Shown here one piece after another: positions 59,901 through 64,000 of a stretch of DNA of 64,000 bases. Location: contig CM048840.1 of assembly GCA_026545765.1 (NCBI GenBank), forward strand, positions 83,356,877 through 83,420,876, read 5' to 3'. Origin of the DNA: Plantago major. Taxonomy: Eukaryota; Streptophyta; Magnoliopsida; Lamiales; Plantaginaceae. The number at the start of each line of letters is the position of its first letter. The stretch's first letter is position 1. The notes under the pieces were generated by a model. That model did not search any database. It had not been told where the DNA came from and worked only from the letters and a program-made list of their open reading frames with translations. The position numbers were made by a program, and so were the translations under genes.

Positions 59901-60156
59901 TTTCTGTGATAACACAAGTGCTATTGCCATAACTCAGAATCCTAAGTTTCATGCAAGAACAAAGTACATTGATGTTAGACACCACTTCATTACAGACCAT
60001 GTTGAAAAAGTCAATATAGAGATACTCAAGATTGGTACTGAAGACCAACTTGCAGATATCTTTACAAAGCCTTTGCAAGAAAGCAGGTGCTTAACCTTGA
60101 GACATAGTCTTGGGTTAATGGAGCTACCAAAGGAACTGAAAAGTTCTAATCGCTGA
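56991..60156 (+). pseudogene. pol of copia copy A, part 2 (integrase, RT, RNase H)
   Basis: Resumes with CATGTAAAGGG just after the GTACT duplication. A TAG at 57219 replaces the Trp of NWLWHKR, and a 16-base deletion near 57310 shifts the frame. The integrase frame 57329-58225 has HMDLFE and NGVAERKN, but the second catalytic Asp is Gly (LGHGTEF). A TAG at 58223 separates it from the RT frame 58226-59755 (YVDDIIFGS at about 59184). A frameshift near 59740 leads to the RNase H frame 59731-60156 (TSTTEAEY, CDNTSAIA). RT and RNase H are the best-preserved parts of the three pol copies. Confidence 0.88.
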
Positions 60157-60371
60157 GACAGGAACTCAGTATGATTGAGAAAGGAAAAACAAGAGATAAG
60201 ATATCTGGAACAGGAATCCAGAATATCAAAGACAAAAGGTGAAACACATAGCAAAAAGATATCTGAGGCGGGTACTCAGATATCAAAGGTTAAAGGGTAA
60301 AATGGCTATTTGAAGATTTCTGAGACAGGTACTCAGATATCTAGATCACTTAGTGAGGGGGAACACAAGAG
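60153..60371 (+). other. Post-pol hairpins and purine tract of copy A
   Basis: Hairpins: CTGAG-ACAGGAA-CTCAG (60153-60169), TCTGGA-ACAGGAA-TCCAGA (60203-60221), GATATCTGAG-GCGGGTA-CTCAGATATC (60258-60284, perfect 10-bp stem) and TCTGAG-ACAGGTA-CTCAGA (60319-60337). The purine tract GTGAGGGGGAACACAAGAG follows at 60353-60371. Confidence 0.7.
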
Positions 60372-60782
60372 AAATATGGTACAACTATATTCAGTCAACT
60401 ACATCTCTGGTGTTTTGTATCTTTCCATTTTTATGTTATCTTACACACAGTCTCTGAACTGACTACATAAGTCCAAAGACTGTCCCCTAGTCACTTAAAA
60501 GAGATGTGATTCAGAAAGCCTTACGCCAAATTTCATTAATTGGACACAATTACAATTACTGATTGTGATCATTGCTGAAGAAGCAATCGTAACCCTTGAT
60601 GAAATGGGCGTTTGATCTTAACAGATGAGATCAATTCTCAGTAAAATAGTGGACTGTAAAAATACAAATGTGGCCCACTAAGCATTTAATGCAAAACGAA
60701 TTTTACCCACGCCTATCTGCATTTGCACATATACATATGTACAAAATCAATTTGTATGTATATGTCTGTTGAGAGTAAGATG

Positions 60783-60792
60783 CTATATATAT
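60783..60792 (+). promoter_or_regulatory. Putative TATA box of copy A's second gene
   Basis: CTATATATAT followed by AGGATTTTGGCAAAAG, 190 bp before the ATG at 60973; same arrangement as in copies B and C. Confidence 0.6.
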
Positions 60793-60972
60793 AGGATTTT
60801 GGCAAAAGAAATCACTTTCGCCTAATCCAACATTCACACTTACACAGAAATAGCAAAAACCTTTCAAAGTTTTCTGCAAATCTCTGTTCTTCGCTTAGTT
60901 ATTCTGCAAAGAATCACTAAACTCACACCTTAATCTCTTTCCGATTTTCAAAAACTTTCACTATTTAAAGAG

Positions 60973-63900
60973 ATGGCTCCAAAACGTGCTTCTAACTAGA
61001 AAACCCAAGCTACTACCTCTGGTACTGCTGAAAAGCAAGCACCAGTATTGGTTATAACAAACAAACGGTTGACTGGAGAGTTCAATCCTGATCATTGGAC
61101 TTCAAATCACAGGATGATTTGGGGTGGTGTCATGATTGAGGAATACCTTGTGACTGCAATAGAAAACCAGGCTGACAGAAAGTTGGTACTTGATATGCTT
61201 GAAAAGGCACAAATCAAGGGCTTTCTATCTGCTCTTCCCATTGGAGTCTCTTCACTGGATGTCCTGGAGTTTTACAACAACTCCACGATTATTTCCAAAG
61301 TCTCTAAAGGCACTGAGACAGTGTTTATCAAGACTAAAGTCCAAGGAAAGGAAATTCTGTTGGACGAAATAACTTTTTGTTAGCTGTTTGAACTTCAAAA
61401 TCTTGGAAAGAATTTTGAAATTGACACCAAGGATGAAGATCTCCTTGAGGGTGTCAAAATGCTCTACAGTGATGTGTGTGATCTTGACAAGCTAGATGCA
61501 CCCATCGACTTCAAACTTACTGACATCAGAACCAGACATCTGTTGGTTCACTGGGATGTGTTGGCATGTATCCTTCACAGATGCTTTGATGCTCTACAAG
61601 GAGGAGCTGACCAGATAAGCCAAGAACGCTGGATGATGATGTTCTTGTTGAATCAACAAAACAAAAGGCTGGAAAACCCTTTTAATTGGGGGAAGTACGC
61701 CTTCATGAAATTTGTGAAGAAAATACAAGGCTTTGAGCCTAAAATCGTTAAGGGCCTTGCTGAGCCAAAAGCCACAGTAAGCTATGGACTGAAGATTTGC
61801 TACTTACTGGAGTGCCTTGGCATTGAGCTCAGAGAGACGGCAGACATTGCCAATAGTAACCTACTTTACAAATATGAGTATACAAACATGATGAAAAAGG
61901 TTACTGCATCTCAGAAAGGTTCCAAGAAACGAAATACTGATGAGGTATCTTAGGGTTACATTGCGAAAAGCCGTAACTTCACGAAAGAAGTCTGCTGGCA
62001 AATCAGTAGACATACCCATTGTGGATGTCGACTCTCAGATATCTGCCGCCACTGCAGATGAACTCATCAATGCTTCTAAGACCACAGCTGATGAACTCAT
62101 CAATGATGCAGAGTGCCTTGCTGATGAATTTATCAATGCTGATAAAAGCAGAGAGAAACTTCAAACACTCTCTACGAAGCAGCAGGGATTGTTGATAATT
62201 CAGTCCCAGATTTCGATGAGGAATCTGAAGATGAAGGGGAAGCAATAATCCCCAAGGTTTCTGAAAGAGCAACTAGTTCAAAGGTTGATGAAGAAGCAAC
62301 TGTGTCCAAGGTCACTGGACAAAACACACCATCAGAGCAAGTAACACTTAAGCATATTGAAGATGCTCTGATGAGTGGCAACTTAGTGTTGGAGGATACT
62401 GCCATTGCCTCAACACTTAAAAGTCTATCTCAGGCAGATCTGGATAGGCCCCATACAGCATCACCTTCTTCATCCAGATTAGAATCACCACACCAACCAC
62501 AACAGCCAATAGTGGATGTTGTTGAGATGATACTTTAGTTACAGCATGAGATACTAGCATCTTTCCCTGCTGAAGAAAATCCTGTAAAAGAACAGGTTCC
62601 CCAACTCAATGAGAGGGATCAAACTGAGGCATCTACTCAGAATGATCAACCAGGGGAGGCAACTGAGTTGCACACTCAGGAAAGGTCTGAAGTACCTGAA
62701 ACTTCAAACAAAGAAGCAGAAATGGAACAACAAGACCAAAGCATAGAAGGGTCACAAGTTCCAGAGACCAATCAGCCTGACACTGCTCAGGTAGCTGAAT
62801 GGTTTAACTCTCTACTTGTGAAATTTTATGTTTATAAATCTTGTTACTCATAAATTTTTTTATTTGTTACAGGCTGAATTAGAAACACAACATCAAGAGG
62901 AAGCTGCAAAGTTTACCTCAGAATCTGAGAAGGATGCTTCCATAGCCTCACCACTTAAGGAACAGGAGCCTGTCTCACAGGTAGAAGAAAGTTCCTTAAA
63001 ATATAACATCTCAGATATGTGCTTTATACACTTGAATAATACTAAAGTGTTTGTTTCTAATAGGCTCCAACTGAGAAGAAAAATGGAGAGACTGAAAAGT
63101 CTATCTCTTCAGAGAAGAATCCAGAGACTTCCAAGGTCTCTGAGAAACAAGTATCTGAACCTTCTGCAAAGAAGGTATTTCATTCAGATACCTATAATCT
63201 TCAAAGATAAATCTCTGATCATTTTTCTCAACTAACACTTTCTACTTACAGGTTCAAAAAGAAGTAGAAGTTGTTGGGGAATTGCCCACTCAATCCCCGC
63301 AACCAATGGAAATTGATGAGGCATCAAATCTTTCATCACAAGAAAAACTTCCAGAGACTGCACAATTCTCTGACAGACAAGTATCTGAGCTTCCTATTGT
63401 GGAGGTAATTAACTTCTCAGATAACTAAAATTGTCTAACGTAGTTTTCCTGCTCAAATTTTCAAAGTGTTATGTTTTTAATCTCAGGTTCAAGCAGAAAG
63501 AAAGATCACTGAGGATCAGGCTTCCCAGTCTCCTCCTGATATCCAGATATCTGAGGCACCAGGAACCTCAGTAGTCAAGTCATCTGAGCCTGTCACACAG
63601 GTAACTCAGATACCTTTCTACTCTAAAAGCCCAGATATCTACTAAAGTTTTGAAACTAATTCAGAACTCTTTCTTTCAGGCTCAAACACGTGCCACTAAG
63701 GTCCCTGTTGATGAGAATAAGGACCTGTTTCCTTTCTTCAAGGAATACACTTTGCCAAAGCACCTAAAATGCTTCAAGAATTGGCAAAAGCTTCGATGCT
63801 CCGATCTATCTGAAATCATTAAGGTGACTGATCACCCCATAAGGAGAGCACGAGCCCTTGACTTGGAAAATTATGTACATGCTATGTTCCCCACTGAACA

Positions 63901-64000
63901 ATACTCTTTTGGAACATTAATGCATAAGGACTTCATCAAGGAAGTGGCCAGAAAGCTTATTCAAGCTTTTAACCAAGCAGATGGTCAGACCAGAATGCAG
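60973..64000 (+). pseudogene. Second gene of copia copy A, continues beyond the window
   Basis: Exons are 60973-62790, 62873-62980 (108 nt), 63064-63174 (111), 63252-63404 (153), 63487-63600 (114) and 63680 onward; introns are 77-83 nt, phase 0, GT-AG. The exon 1 domain is readable in pieces (61048-61383 and 61459-61953). Lesions: TAG eight codons after the ATG, TAG at 61381, TAG at 61951, a frameshift near 62220 and TAG at 62536. The short exons 2-5 are free of stops here, and exon 4 keeps its 51 codons, so this copy gives the clearest view of the exon array. Exon 6 begins AQTRATKVPVDENKDLFPFFKE and runs off the window. Confidence 0.8.

Larger units (their letters stand above)
20462..64000 (+). 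mobile_element. Copia copy A: outermost Ty1-copia element, interrupted by copy B, 3' end outside window
   Basis: The 5' LTR (20462-22079) is followed by PBS, gag and the start of pol up to 24956. Copy B occupies 24957-56990. Pol resumes at 56991 after a 5-bp duplication GTACT (24952-24956, 56991-56995) and continues to 60156. A hairpin array, purine tract, promoter and the second gene follow, running past the window end. The 3' LTR is not seen. The left target sequence would be GTTGG (20457-20461); its partner lies outside the window. Confidence 0.92.

Overview
The window is nuclear DNA of a flowering plant, most likely a eudicot. The signs are one conserved plant gene with seven coding exons and GT-AG introns, AT-rich intergenic sequence, and four classes of plant transposon. 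I cannot name the species. Apart from the one host gene, nearly everything is transposable-element DNA, mostly decayed.

Layout. (1) 1-7433: an old CACTA (En/Spm) DNA transposon entering from the left. It carries a broken TNP2-type transposase and a second Transposase_24-like gene. A 1.3-kb non-autonomous CACTA element (4901-6194, TSD TAT) sits inside an exon of the second gene. (2) 7434-15730: host segment with a Stowaway-like MITE (7612-7871) and one intact gene (10011-13368, 599 codons) for a Golgi-type S-adenosylmethionine-dependent methyltransferase of the PMT20/PMT21 (ERD3-like) group. (3) 15731-20461: a Mutator-like element (MULE) with a decayed minus-strand transposase. (4) 20462-64000: a three-deep nest of one Ty1-copia family. 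Copy A (+) starts at 20462 and leaves the window on the right. Copy B (-), 24957-56990, is inserted in A's protease/pre-integrase region with TSD GTACT. Copy C (+), 35504-51542, is inserted in B's integrase with TSD AAGAG. A 252-bp MITE lies in B's 5' LTR.

The most interesting object is the copia family itself. B and C are each about 16 kb, very long for Ty1-copia. Their order is 1.6-kb LTR, tRNA-Met PBS, long gag (UBN2, zinc knuckle, coiled coil), one conserved in-frame UAA, pol (PR-IN-RT-RNase H), hairpin array, purine-rich tract, TATA box, a second gene of about 1,700 codons with five short phase-0 introns, PPT, LTR. The second gene lies in the same place in all three copies and has its own promoter-like sequence and conserved introns. 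It shows no membrane segment, so it does not look like an envelope protein. Coiled-coil gag, tRNA-Met PBS and an extra 3' gene suggest the Sirevirus lineage, but I cannot confirm this without a tree.

Two sets of short hairpins recur in the family, one in the LTR leader and one between pol and the second gene. Paired stem positions change together between units and copies, which suggests conserved RNA or DNA structure. All three copies have premature stops or frameshifts in gag, pol and the second gene, so none looks autonomous now.
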